A DNA stretch of 64,000 nucleotides. Source: Actinomadura madurae. Its GTDB lineage: Bacteria > Actinomycetota > Actinomycetes > Streptosporangiales > Streptosporangiaceae. The DNA is taken from contig NZ_FOVH01000001.1 in NCBI RefSeq assembly GCF_900115095.1, positions 1,020,000 through 1,083,999 of the forward strand, written 5' to 3'. Made by a program: the position numbers and the translations under genes. The notes beneath the pieces were generated by a model. That model searched no databases, was not told the DNA's origin, and worked only from the letters and a program-made list of their open reading frames with translations. Of this stretch, positions 41,423 to 50,370 are shown in pieces; position 1 is the stretch's first letter, and every line of letters starts with the position of its first letter.

Positions 41423-42626
41423 TTTCAGCCGGGCGCTGCGCGGCACCCTGGCGACCGCGGCGGACGAGGCGCCGAAGGTCCCGCCGGGACTGCTGGACCA
41501 GGTGGAGGCGGGGCATCGCAGGAGGGCGCGCCGCCGGGTCTCGGCGACCGCGCTCGCCGTCGCGGCGGTCCTCGCCGGGACGAGCGCGGCGGGCGCGGCG
41601 CTGCGCTCCGGTGACGATCCGCCGCCCGCCGCCGGGCCCGGGAAGCTGAGGCCGGTGACCGCCGCCGAACTCGGCCCGCCCGTGAAGGTGAGCGACCGGT
41701 GGCCGGACGCCGTGCGCACGGTGCCGCGGAGACTGCCCAACGGGCGTCCGCTGGACCCGCTCACGCTGCTGGACGGCCACCGGCTGATCGGGACGACCAC
41801 CTCGGCGTCCGGGATCATCGACCGGGTGTGGGCGTACGACCTCAAGACCGGCAAGGCGGACGTCATCACCCGGATCGTCCCTCCGAAGGGGCCGAAGTCC
41901 TATGACGCGGCCTTCGCCGTGGGAGACGACCAGGTGGCCTGGGGCCTGGCCCGCAGGACCGGCGGCCGCACGGTGACGGAGATCTGGACCGCCCCGCTGG
42001 CGGGCGGCCCGGCGCGCAAGATCGCTGAGGCGGGGTCGCCGACGTCCGGCCTGTTCATCGAGGACGGGACCGTGATTTGGGAGACCGATCAGGGCGTGTA
42101 CCGGGTGCCCCTGGCGGGCGGACCGGCCGCGAAGATCGCGGGCAGCACGGGGTTCCGGGTCGTCTCCTGGCCCTGGCTCGGCTTGCCGGGTACGGTCGCG
42201 GACAAGGCCGGGAGCATCCGCTACCGGGACCTGTGGAACGTGCGGACGGGGGAGCGGCGCAAGGCCGTCCTCGCGCCGTTCAAGGGCTCGTGGTCGTGCG
42301 GGGTGACCTGGTGCCTCGGCAGGCCGACGGACACCGGCTACCACGGTAAGCCCATGCAGAACGCGGTCCAACGCAGGGACGGGAAGGCCGGGCGGCTGCT
42401 GCTCACGGAGCACCTCATCGACCAGAACGTGATCGGCGACCGGTTCGTCCTCTACCGGGCCCCTGGGATGATGTCCTCGAGCATGACCCTCTACGACCTG
42501 CGGAGCGGAAAGCTGCTCGACGCCGAGATCGGCAAGGGCTTCAGCAACTTCCGGATCGGCCAGACGATGGCCTTCGTCATCGGCGACCAGGAGACGAAGG
42601 TGATCGACTTCTCCAAGATCCGCTGA
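41412..42626 (+). CDS. Membrane-anchored protein with beta-propeller-like domain, presumed ECF partner
   Basis: The 404-residue protein has a cytosolic N terminus (~50 residues), one membrane segment (VSATALAVAAVLAGTSAAGAAL) and an extracellular region with repeats such as RVWAYDLKTGKADVITRIVPP, EIWTAPLAGGPARKIAEAG and GVYRVPLAGGPAAKIAG, consistent with a beta propeller. It has no ZAS zinc anti-sigma motif. Overlap with the sigma gene suggests it senses an outside signal and controls the sigma factor; this is inferred. A GC-rich terminator follows. Confidence 0.75.
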   Translation: MADDFSRALRGTLATAADEAPKVPPGLLDQVEAGHRRRARRRVSATALAVAAVLAGTSAAGAALRSGDDPPPAAGPGKLRPVTAAELGPPVKVSDRWPDAVRTVPRRLPNGRPLDPLTLLDGHRLIGTTTSASGIIDRVWAYDLKTGKADVITRIVPPKGPKSYDAAFAVGDDQVAWGLARRTGGRTVTEIWTAPLAGGPARKIAEAGSPTSGLFIEDGTVIWETDQGVYRVPLAGGPAAKIAGSTGFRVVSWPWLGLPGTVADKAGSIRYRDLWNVRTGERRKAVLAPFKGSWSCGVTWCLGRPTDTGYHGKPMQNAVQRRDGKAGRLLLTEHLIDQNVIGDRFVLYRAPGMMSSSMTLYDLRSGKLLDAEIGKGFSNFRIGQTMAFVIGDQETKVIDFSKIR

Positions 42627-42639
42627 GGGCGCGGCCGGC

Positions 42640-42667
42640 GGGCGCCGGGCCTCCGGGCCCGGCGCCC
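42640..42667. terminator. Bidirectional terminator after the ECF and leucine operons
   Basis: GGGCGCCGGGCC (42640-42651) pairs perfectly with 42656-42667 around a four-base loop, between two convergent stop codons. Confidence 0.8.
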
Positions 42668-42677
42668 CCGGCCCGGG

Positions 42678-43826
42678 TCAGGACGGGGGGAGGCCGAGGG
42701 CGCGGGCGATCAGCATGCGCTGGACCTCCGAGGTGCCCTCGCCCACTTCGAGGATCTTCGCGTCGCGGTAGAAGCGGCCGACGGGGTACTCGTTCATGAA
42801 GCCGTAGCCGCCGAAGATCTGGGTGGCGTCGCGGGCGTTGTCCATGGCGGCGTTCGAGGCGGCCAGCTTGGCGATCGCCGCCTCCTTCTTGAACGGCTCG
42901 CCCGCCAGCATCTTCGCCGCGGCGGCGTAGTAGGCGAGGCGGGAGGTGTGCGCGCGCAGCTCCATGTCGGCGATCTTGAACTGCATGGCCTGGTAGCGGC
43001 CGATCTCCTTGCCGAACGCCTGCCGCTCGTGGACGTAGCGCAGGCACTCGTCCACGCACCCCTGGGCGAGGCCGACCGACAGGGCGGCGATCGCGATGCG
43101 GCCCTCGTCCAGGATGCGCAGGAACTGGGCGTAGCCCCGGCCCCGCTCGCCGACCAGGTTCTCCGCCGGCACCCGGACGTCGTCGAACGACAGCTCGCGG
43201 GTGTCGGACGCCGACCAGCCGACCTTGGAGTACTTGCGCCCGACGGTGAAGCCCGGGGTGCCGTTCGGGACGATGACCGTGGAGATCTCGCCGTCGCCGG
43301 TGAACGCGGTGACGGTCACGAACGCGGTGATGTCGGTGCCGGAGTTGGTGATGAACGCCTTCGAGCCGTTGATCACCCACGAGTCGCCGTCCAGCCGCGC
43401 CGTGGTGCGCATGCCGCCGGGCACGTCCGACCCGCCGCCCGGCTCCGTCAGCCCGAAGCCCGCCAGCTTCTCCCCGGACGTGAGCAGCGGCAGCCACCGC
43501 TCCTTCTGCTCCGCCGAACCGAACCGGTAGATCGGCATCGCGCCGAGCGACACCCCGGCCTCCAGCGTGATCGCCACCGAGGAGTCGACGCGCGCCAGCT
43601 CCTCCAGGGCGAGGCAGAAGGCGAAGTAGTCGCCGCCCATGCCGCCGTGCTCCTCGGGGAACGGCAGCCCGAACAGCCCCATCTTGCCCATGGCGGCGAC
43701 GATCTCGTACGGGAACTCGCCGCGCTCGTACAGGTCGCCGATCACCGGGGCGACCGTCTCGCGGGCGAACCGCTCGACCGTGCTCCGCAGCTCTTCCTGC
43801 TCGTCGCTGAGCGTGAAGTCGATCAT
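42678..43826 (-). CDS. acdH: Acyl-CoA dehydrogenase, probable isovaleryl-CoA dehydrogenase
   Basis: The 382-residue flavoenzyme has LTEPGGGSDVPGGMRTTA, WVINGSKAFITNSGTD, RQAFGKEIGRYQAMQFKIADM and FGGYGFMNEYPVGRFYRDAKILEVGEGTSEVQRMLIAR. Context (biotin-dependent carboxylase and HMG-CoA lyase) points to the isovaleryl-CoA step of leucine breakdown. It begins five bases after the lyase stop and is last in the operon. Confidence 0.9.
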   Translation of the reverse strand: MIDFTLSDEQEELRSTVERFARETVAPVIGDLYERGEFPYEIVAAMGKMGLFGLPFPEEHGGMGGDYFAFCLALEELARVDSSVAITLEAGVSLGAMPIYRFGSAEQKERWLPLLTSGEKLAGFGLTEPGGGSDVPGGMRTTARLDGDSWVINGSKAFITNSGTDITAFVTVTAFTGDGEISTVIVPNGTPGFTVGRKYSKVGWSASDTRELSFDDVRVPAENLVGERGRGYAQFLRILDEGRIAIAALSVGLAQGCVDECLRYVHERQAFGKEIGRYQAMQFKIADMELRAHTSRLAYYAAAAKMLAGEPFKKEAAIAKLAASNAAMDNARDATQIFGGYGFMNEYPVGRFYRDAKILEVGEGTSEVQRMLIARALGLPPS

Positions 43827-43831
43827 CTCGG

Positions 43832-44761
43832 CTACTCCGAATCCGGTGAGGGTGACAGTGCTTGGACGGCGCGGGACGGGCTGGGACGGCCCAGATGGCC
43901 GGCCATCCAGCGGCTCGTGGCGACGAGCGCGGCCAGGTCGACGCCCGTCTCGACGCCGAGTCCGTCCAGCATCCAGACGAGGTCCTCGGTGGGCAGGTTG
44001 CCGGTGGCGCTCTCCGCGTACGGGCAGCCGCCGAGGCCGCCCGCCGACGCGTCCACGACGGTGACGCCCGCGTGGAGCGCGGCGAGGGTGTTGGCGAGCG
44101 CCTGCCCGTAGGTGTCGTGGAAGTGGACGGCGAGCCGGTCGGTGCCGATGCCCGCCGCGGTGAAGGCCTCGATGAGCGCGGTGACGTGGCCGGGCGTGCC
44201 GACGCCGATGGTGTCGCCGATGCTGAGCTGCGAGCAGCCCATGTCCATCATGCGGGACGCCACGGAGACGACCTGCTCGATCGGGACGTCGCCTTCCCAC
44301 GGGTCGCCGAACGCCATCGACACGTAGGCGCGCACCCAGAGCCCTTCGGCGCGGGCCCGCTCGACGACGGGGGCGAACATCGCGAGCGACTCGTCCACGG
44401 TGCGGTTCAGGTTGCGGCGCGCGAACGTCTCGGTCGCGCTGCCGAAGATCGCGATCTCGGTGACGCCGTTGGCGAGCGCCCGGTCCAGGCCCCGCTCGTT
44501 CGGGACGAGGACCGGGTAGCGCAGCTCGGGCGAGCGCGGCAGGACGCCCAGCAGCTCCTCGGCGTCCGCGAGCTGCGGCACCCACTTGGGGTGGACGAAG
44601 CTCGTGGTCTCGATCGTGCGCAGGCCCGCGTCCGCGAGCCGGGTCACGAACTCCGACTTGACCCCGGCGGGGACGACCGCCTTCTCGTTCTGCAGCCCGT
44701 CCCGGGGCCCGACCTCGTAGATCGTGACCCGCTCGGGAAGGCCGGGCAGCGGTACCGGCAT
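43832..44761 (-). CDS. hmgL: Hydroxymethylglutaryl-CoA lyase
   Basis: The 309-residue TIM-barrel enzyme cleaves HMG-CoA to acetoacetate and acetyl-CoA, the last step of leucine degradation. Motifs: YEVGPRDGLQNE (metal-binding Asp, Arg), ETTSFVHPKWVPQLAD, FGSATETFARRNLN, VHFHDTYGQALANTLAAL (metal His pair) and GGLGGCPYAESATGNLPTED with the catalytic Cys in GGCPYA. The start is ATG 44761, two bases after the carboxylase stop. Confidence 0.93.
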   Translation of the reverse strand: MPVPLPGLPERVTIYEVGPRDGLQNEKAVVPAGVKSEFVTRLADAGLRTIETTSFVHPKWVPQLADAEELLGVLPRSPELRYPVLVPNERGLDRALANGVTEIAIFGSATETFARRNLNRTVDESLAMFAPVVERARAEGLWVRAYVSMAFGDPWEGDVPIEQVVSVASRMMDMGCSQLSIGDTIGVGTPGHVTALIEAFTAAGIGTDRLAVHFHDTYGQALANTLAALHAGVTVVDASAGGLGGCPYAESATGNLPTEDLVWMLDGLGVETGVDLAALVATSRWMAGHLGRPSPSRAVQALSPSPDSE

Positions 44762-44763
44762 CC

Positions 44764-46701
44764 TCACGCCTCCTCGATCACGGCCAGCACCGCGTCCAGG
44801 GCGACCTGCGCGCCCGCGCGGACCGGCAGCTTCGCCACGACGCCGGCGAGCGGCGCGGTGACCGTGTGCTCCATCTTCATCGCCTCGACGACCACCAGCG
44901 GCTGCCCGGCGTCGACGTGGTCGCCCTCGGCCGCCTTGACGGCCAGGACCGTCCCCGGCATCGGGCTGCGCAGCACCCCGTCGCCCGTGGCGCCCGCGGC
45001 GGCGCCGCCCTCGGCGCGGACGTGCTCGCTCAGCGCCCACGCGTGCCCGTCCCGGCCGAGCCACAGCGTCCGCCCGTCGTGGGCGGCCTCGAACGAGGTC
45101 GTCCTTCCACCGTAGGTCAGCGTGAAGGGCCTGGTCAGTGACGCGTCGACCGGCGGGTCGCCGCCGACGGCGACGCGGGCGGACGCGGCCCGCCCCTGCA
45201 CGCGGACCTCCACCGGGTCGCCGCCGGACGGGGTGATGATCCACGGCGCCCACGCGTGCGCGCCGGGGCGCCAGCCGTCCGGGACGTCCCACGGGTCGTC
45301 GCCGGATTCGAGGGCGAGCATCCGCTCCAGCGCCGCGGCGGCGAGCACCTCCGGCGGGACGGCCGTGCCCGAGAGCAGATCGTCCAGGGACCGCTCGACC
45401 AGCCCCGTGTCGAGCTCGCCCGACACGACGGCCGGGTGCCGGAGCAGGGCCCGCAGGAACGCGACGTTCGTCGGGACGCCCAGCAGCGTGTACCCGGCGA
45501 GCGCGCGGTCGAGGCGGTGCAGGGCCTCGGCGCGGTCGGCGCCGTGCACGACGACCTTGGCGAGCATCGGGTCGTAGGAGCCGCCGACCTCCGTCCCGGC
45601 GTCGAGGCCCGAATCGACGCGGACGCCGTCGGGCTCAGTCAGCGACAGCACGCGCCCGCCCGTCGGCAGGAACCCCCGCGCCGGATCCTCGGCGTAGACG
45701 CGCGCCTCGATGGAGTGGCCGTCCAGGCGGACGTCGTCCTGCGCGAACGGCAGCGGCTCGCCCGCGGCCACCCGGAGCTGGAGCTCGACCAGGTCGAGGC
45801 CCGTGACCAGCTCCGTGACGGGGTGCTCGACCTGGAGCCGGGTGTTCATCTCCATGAAGAAGAACTCGTCCGGGCGGTCGGCGGAGACGATGTACTCGAC
45901 CGTCCCCGCGCCCGCGTACCCGACGGCACGCGCGGCGGCGACGGCGGCGGCGCCCATGCGCTCCCGGGCCGGGGGCCCCAGCAGCGGTGACGGCGCCTCC
46001 TCGATGATCTTCTGGTGGCGGCGCTGCAGGCTGCACTCGCGCTCGCCCAGATGGACCGCGTTCCCGTGCGCGTCGGCGAAGACCTGGATCTCGATGTGCC
46101 GCGGGTTCTCGACGAACCGCTCGGCGAGCAGCGTGTCGTCGCCGAACGAGCCGCGCGCCTCGCGGCGGGCGGACGCGATGGCCTCCGGCAGGTCGGCCGC
46201 GTCCCGGACGAGCCGCATGCCCTTCCCGCCGCCGCCGGCCGACGGCTTGAGCAGCACCGGCAGCCCGACCTCCAGCGCGGCGGCCTTCAGCTCCGCGTCG
46301 GACAGGCCGGGTTCGTCCCGTCCGGGGACGACCGGGACGCCGGCCGCCGCGACCGTCCGCTTGGCGCGGATCTTGTCGCCCATCGCCTCGATGGCCTCCG
46401 CAGGCGGGCCGATGAACACCAGGCCGGCCTCGCCGCAGGCCCGCGCGAAGGCCGTGTTCTCGGCCAGGAACCCGTACCCGGGGTGGACGGCCGACGCCCC
46501 GGCCGTCCGCGCGGCCGAGACCACCGCCTCGATGTCCAGGTACGAGGGGATGCGGAACGCCTCGTCCGCCTCCCGCACGTGCCGCGACCGGGCGTCGGCG
46601 TCGGTGTGGACGGCCACGGACCGGACGCCGAGCCGCCGCAGCGTGCGGAAGACGCGGACGGCGATCTCCCCGCGGTTGGCGACCAGGACGCTGTCGAACA
46701 T
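44764..46701 (-). CDS. mccA: Biotin-dependent acyl-CoA carboxylase alpha subunit (biotin carboxylase plus BCCP)
   Basis: The 645-residue protein has biotin carboxylase ([44 protein letters not shown]-grasp loop, [35 protein letters not shown]), a middle BT-like domain and a C-terminal biotinyl domain with VVEAMKMEH. With the adjacent beta subunit it probably carboxylates methylcrotonyl-CoA. Upstream in-frame codons exist (GTG 46707 and 46713, the latter overlapping the previous stop); ATG 46701 has GAGGG at five bases. Confidence 0.93.
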   Translation of the reverse strand: MFDSVLVANRGEIAVRVFRTLRRLGVRSVAVHTDADARSRHVREADEAFRIPSYLDIEAVVSAARTAGASAVHPGYGFLAENTAFARACGEAGLVFIGPPAEAIEAMGDKIRAKRTVAAAGVPVVPGRDEPGLSDAELKAAALEVGLPVLLKPSAGGGGKGMRLVRDAADLPEAIASARREARGSFGDDTLLAERFVENPRHIEIQVFADAHGNAVHLGERECSLQRRHQKIIEEAPSPLLGPPARERMGAAAVAAARAVGYAGAGTVEYIVSADRPDEFFFMEMNTRLQVEHPVTELVTGLDLVELQLRVAAGEPLPFAQDDVRLDGHSIEARVYAEDPARGFLPTGGRVLSLTEPDGVRVDSGLDAGTEVGGSYDPMLAKVVVHGADRAEALHRLDRALAGYTLLGVPTNVAFLRALLRHPAVVSGELDTGLVERSLDDLLSGTAVPPEVLAAAALERMLALESGDDPWDVPDGWRPGAHAWAPWIITPSGGDPVEVRVQGRAASARVAVGGDPPVDASLTRPFTLTYGGRTTSFEAAHDGRTLWLGRDGHAWALSEHVRAEGGAAAGATGDGVLRSPMPGTVLAVKAAEGDHVDAGQPLVVVEAMKMEHTVTAPLAGVVAKLPVRAGAQVALDAVLAVIEEA

Positions 46702-46709
46702 CAACACCC

Positions 46710-48323
46710 TCACATCCGGAAGACGCCGTAGCCGACCGGCTCCAGCGGTGCGTTGGCCGCGACCGACAGCCCGAGCCCCAGCACGCGCCGGGTGTCGAGC
46801 GGGTCGATCACTCCGTCGTCCCAGAGCCGCGCCGTCGAGTAGTACGGGTTCCCCTGCGCCTCGTACTGCTCGCGGATCGGCGCCTTGAACCCTTCCTCGT
46901 CCTGCGCGGACCACTCCTCGCCGCGCGCCTCCAGCTGGTCGCGCCGGACGGTCGCGAGGACGCTCGCCGCCTGCTCGCCGCCCATCACCGAGATGCGGGC
47001 GTTCGGCCACATCCACAGGAAGCGCGGCGAGTACGCCCGCCCGCACATCGCGTAGTTCCCGGCGCCGAACGAGCCGCCGATCACGACGGTGAACTTCGGG
47101 ACGCGGGCGCACGCGACGGCGGTGACCATCTTGGCGCCGTGCTTGGCGATGCCGCCCGCCTCGTACTCGCGCCCGACCATGAACCCGGTGATGTTCTGCA
47201 GGAACACCAGCGGGACGCTGCGCCGGTCGCACAGCTCGATGAAGTGCGCGCCCTTCTGCGCCGACTCGCTGAACAGGATCCCGTTGTTCGCGACGATCCC
47301 CACCGGATGCCCGTGGATCCGCGCGAAGCCGGTGACGAGGGTGGCGCCGTACTCCTTCTTGAACTCCTGGAAGCGGCTGCCGTCCACGATCCGGGCGATG
47401 ACCTCGCGCACGTCGAAGGGGGTGCGCGAGTCGGGCGGGACGATCCCGTACAGCTCGGCCGGGTCGGCGGCCGGCTCCTCCGGCGGCGCGACGTCCCAGG
47501 GCCGGGGCTCGCGCGGCCCCAGCGTGCCGACGATGTCGCGGACGATCCGCAGCGCGTGCGCGTCGTCGTCGGCGAGATGGTCGGTCACCCCGGACGTGCG
47601 GGAGTGCAGCTCGCCGCCGCCCAGCTCCTCGGCCGTCACGACCTCGCCGGTCGCGGCCTTCACCAGCGGCGGGCCGCCGAGGAAGATCGTCCCCTGGCCG
47701 CGGACGATGACCGCCTCGTCGCTCATCGCCGGGACGTAGGCGCCGCCCGCCGTGCACGACCCCAGCACCGCGGCGATCTGCGGGATGCCCCGCCCCGACA
47801 TCGTGGCCTGGTTGTAGAAGATGCGGCCGAAGTGCTCGCGGTCGGGGAACACCTCGTCCTGCCGGGGCAGGAACGCGCCCCCGGAGTCGACCAGGTAGAC
47901 GCAGGGGAGCCGGTTGTGCAGCGCCACCTCCTGCGCGCGCAGATGCTTCTTCACCGTGATCGGGTAGTACGTGCCGCCCTTGACCGTCGCGTCGTTGGCG
48001 ACGACGACGCATTCGCGGCCGGAGACCCGCCCGACGCCGGTGATGATGCCCGCGCCCGGCGCCTCGTCCCCGTACATGCCGTTCGCGGCCAGCGGCGACA
48101 GCTCCAGGAAGGGCGAGCCGGGATCGAGGAGCGTGTCGACCCGGTCGCGGGGGAGCAGCTTCCCGCGCGCGACGTGCCGCTCGCGGGCCCGCTCCGGCCC
48201 GCCGCGCCCCGCCCGGTCGATGCGGTCGCGCAACTCCGCGGCGAGGGCCTCGTTGTGGGCGGCGCTCGCCTTGAACGCCTCGCCCGCGACGTCGGCGCGG
48301 GTGCCGATCTCGGGTCCGCTCAT
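46710..48323 (-). CDS. mccB: Acyl-CoA carboxylase beta subunit, methylcrotonyl-CoA type
   Basis: The 537-residue carboxyltransferase has [92 protein letters not shown] and [27 protein letters not shown]. The [12 protein letters not shown] and [11 protein letters not shown] segments are typical of MCC beta rather than propionyl-CoA carboxylase. It is first in the mccB-mccA-hmgL-acdH operon. The promoter faces the divergent tetR gene across twin operators. Confidence 0.92.
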   Translation of the reverse strand: MSGPEIGTRADVAGEAFKASAAHNEALAAELRDRIDRAGRGGPERARERHVARGKLLPRDRVDTLLDPGSPFLELSPLAANGMYGDEAPGAGIITGVGRVSGRECVVVANDATVKGGTYYPITVKKHLRAQEVALHNRLPCVYLVDSGGAFLPRQDEVFPDREHFGRIFYNQATMSGRGIPQIAAVLGSCTAGGAYVPAMSDEAVIVRGQGTIFLGGPPLVKAATGEVVTAEELGGGELHSRTSGVTDHLADDDAHALRIVRDIVGTLGPREPRPWDVAPPEEPAADPAELYGIVPPDSRTPFDVREVIARIVDGSRFQEFKKEYGATLVTGFARIHGHPVGIVANNGILFSESAQKGAHFIELCDRRSVPLVFLQNITGFMVGREYEAGGIAKHGAKMVTAVACARVPKFTVVIGGSFGAGNYAMCGRAYSPRFLWMWPNARISVMGGEQAASVLATVRRDQLEARGEEWSAQDEEGFKAPIREQYEAQGNPYYSTARLWDDGVIDPLDTRRVLGLGLSVAANAPLEPVGYGVFRM

Positions 48324-48337
48324 GACCCCCCTTCCCG

Positions 48338-48378
48338 GTTAACGCTCATTAACAATGCCGATGTTAACGTCCGTTAAC
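48338..48378. promoter_or_regulatory. Twin GTTAACG-N2-CRTTAAC operators of the leucine operon
   Basis: Two 16-base palindromes (48338-48353 and 48363-48378) share GTTAACG, two or so central bases and C-A/G-TTAAC; their starts are 25 bases apart. They fill the 78-base spacer between the divergent mccB and tetR genes and are the likely TetR binding sites. Confidence 0.82.
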
Positions 48379-48401
48379 AACTCTAGTCTAGACTGGCCGG
48401 C

Positions 48402-48992
48402 ATGACCTCCCCAGCGGCCGCGGAGCCCGCCGGCCCGCCGAACCCGCGGCGCGCCGAGATCCTCGGCGCCGCCGCCGAGCTGTTCGCGCGCCGCGGCTTC
48501 CACGGGGCCTCCATCGGCGACCTCGGCCGCGCCGTCGGGCTCACCGGGCCCGCCCTCTACCGGCACTTCAGCGGCAAGGAGGCGGTGCTCGCCGAGATGC
48601 TCCTCGACATCAGCGAGCGGCTGCTCGCCGAGGGCGCCCGCCGCGCCGCCGACCCCGATCCCCGGCGGGCCCTGGACGCGCTGCTGCGCTGGCACATCGC
48701 CTTCTCGCTCGACAACCCCGCGCTGATCACCGTGCACGAGCGGGAGCTGGACAACGTCCCCGAACCGCAGCGGCACCGGATCCGCCGGCTCCAGCGCGCC
48801 TACGTCGAGGAATGGGTCCGGGTCCTGCGCCGCCTCAGCCCCGGCCTGCCGGACGACCGGACCCGCGCGGCCGTCCACGCGTGCTTCGGCCTGCTCAACT
48901 CCACCCCGCGCAGCGCAGCCGGGCTCGACCGCGACGCGATGGGCGACCTCCTGCACGGCATGGCCCGCGCGGCGTTCGAAGGGGCCCACTAG
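48402..48992 (+). CDS. TetR family regulator of the leucine degradation operon
   Basis: The 196-residue protein has a TetR HTH (RAEILGAAAELFARRGFHGASIGDLGRAVGLTGPALYRHFSGKEAVL) and a helical ligand domain with HERELDNVPEPQRHRIRRLQRAYVEEWVRVLRRL, a pattern common in TetR proteins beside acyl-CoA genes. It is divergent from mccB, and both share the twin GTTAAC operators. A CoA-ester ligand is the natural guess. Confidence 0.88.
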   Translation: MTSPAAAEPAGPPNPRRAEILGAAAELFARRGFHGASIGDLGRAVGLTGPALYRHFSGKEAVLAEMLLDISERLLAEGARRAADPDPRRALDALLRWHIAFSLDNPALITVHERELDNVPEPQRHRIRRLQRAYVEEWVRVLRRLSPGLPDDRTRAAVHACFGLLNSTPRSAAGLDRDAMGDLLHGMARAAFEGAH

Positions 48993-49011
48993 CGAAGCCG
49001 GACGGCGCCCG

Positions 49012-50370
49012 TCAGCAGGACGCCGTGCGCCCGTCCAGGGAGCGCTCGATCGCCCGCGCGAACGTCCCGGCGTCCGTCCCCGCCTGGTCGAAGATCTTCT
49101 GGACGCAGCCGCGGAACGTGCCGCTGAACGTGCTGTAGTGCGGGGTCACCGGACGCGGCTCGGCCCGGCCGAGCGCGGTCACCACGGCCCGGCCGAGCTG
49201 GGTGAGCTGCGCCGCGTCGGGCACGTCGGTCTCGCCGGGGCCGAGCGGCTCCCCGGTCAGGGACGAGCACGTCCGTACTCCCACGTCGGCGGGCGAGCTG
49301 CGGCCCGGCGACAGGCCGAGCGCCGAGTAGCGGCCGGGCGCGAACCCGCCGCACGAGAACAGCAGGCGCTGGCTGCCCGTCCCGCTCAGGAACGCCACCA
49401 GATCGGCCGCGTCCTCGGGGTTGGGGGAGAACCTGGACACCGCGAGGTTCTGCCCGCCGAGCACGGTCCGGCCGGGCAGCGCGGTCACCCCGAACCGCAG
49501 GCGCGTGCCGTCCCGCATGCGGGGCTCGGACGCGAGCACCGAGAACGCGTACGGCCAGTTGCGCATCAGTTTCGTCCCCGACGCGAACGCCTCGATGCTC
49601 TCCAGCTCGCCGTACTGGCGGGACGGCGCGAGCGACCCGTGCGCCCGCGGCGCGAGCCGGGTGAGCGCCGGGTACACCGCGTCGCGCAGATCGTCCTCGT
49701 CCGGGCGGCCCGCGCCCGTCAGGCGCCCGGCGGCGCCGTCGTTCCACACCGCCTCCAGCGCGTTCACGGTGAGGCCCTCGTAGTCGGCGAGCTGCATCGC
49801 GACATCGGCGGACAGCAGTCCCGGCCAGGCCGCCGGCGGCGTCACGCCCTCCCAGTGGTAGAGGAGGCCGACGTCCACGTTGAACGGGACGGCGTACTGC
49901 TCGCCGTCGTACTCGCCCGTCCGCAGCGCGGCCGGGAAGAAGTCGTCCCGGTTCTCGATGTCGTCGAGCGGCCGCAGGTAGCCGCCGCCCGCGAACTGCG
50001 CCGTCCACGTGTTGTCCATGATCAGGACGTCGTAGGCGCAGCCGCCCGACTCCTGGACCGCCTTGAGCTGGCTGTGCTGGAGGTCGGTGGACTCCGACAC
50101 CTCCACGAGCGTCGCGTGCGGGTGCGGGCGGCCGCCCGGATAGCGGCTCTCGTTCCACTGCCGGATCAGCGCCCGGCGCTGGTTCTTCAGGCTGACGTCG
50201 GTGCCGCCGGCGACCAGCAGCTCCGAGCGGTCGCAGTCGCCCTCGATCGCCCGGTAGGACGGGTCCGGCCACAGGAAGAGCACGAGGCCCGCGACCAGCA
50301 CCAGCGCGGCCCCGGCGGCGGCGCTGACCCACGCCCGCCGGCCCCTCGGCAGGAACCGCCGTCCCCTCAT
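49012..50370 (-). CDS. Membrane-anchored extracellular solute-binding-like protein
   Basis: The 452-residue protein has one N-terminal membrane segment (VSAAAGAALVLVAGLVLFLW) and a type II periplasmic-binding-like ectodomain: GGCAYDVLIMDNTWTAQFAGGGYLRPLDDI, YAVPFNVDVGLLYHWEG, GTKLMRNWPYAFSVLASEP and NLAVSRFSPNPEDAADLVAFLSG. It lacks a lipobox. It is translationally coupled (ATGA) to the upstream vWA protein, which carries a second binding-like domain. No ABC permease or ATPase is present, so transport is unlikely; a sensor or assembly role is more plausible. Confidence 0.82.
   Translation of the reverse strand: MRGRRFLPRGRRAWVSAAAGAALVLVAGLVLFLWPDPSYRAIEGDCDRSELLVAGGTDVSLKNQRRALIRQWNESRYPGGRPHPHATLVEVSESTDLQHSQLKAVQESGGCAYDVLIMDNTWTAQFAGGGYLRPLDDIENRDDFFPAALRTGEYDGEQYAVPFNVDVGLLYHWEGVTPPAAWPGLLSADVAMQLADYEGLTVNALEAVWNDGAAGRLTGAGRPDEDDLRDAVYPALTRLAPRAHGSLAPSRQYGELESIEAFASGTKLMRNWPYAFSVLASEPRMRDGTRLRFGVTALPGRTVLGGQNLAVSRFSPNPEDAADLVAFLSGTGSQRLLFSCGGFAPGRYSALGLSPGRSSPADVGVRTCSSLTGEPLGPGETDVPDAAQLTQLGRAVVTALGRAEPRPVTPHYSTFSGTFRGCVQKIFDQAGTDAGTFARAIERSLDGRTASC

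Noticed and set aside
44764-48012. A 1082-codon open frame suggesting a carboxylase beta-alpha fusion
   Set aside because: The upstream part is an out-of-frame reading of mccB; the true alpha subunit begins at ATG 46701 with its own ribosome site.
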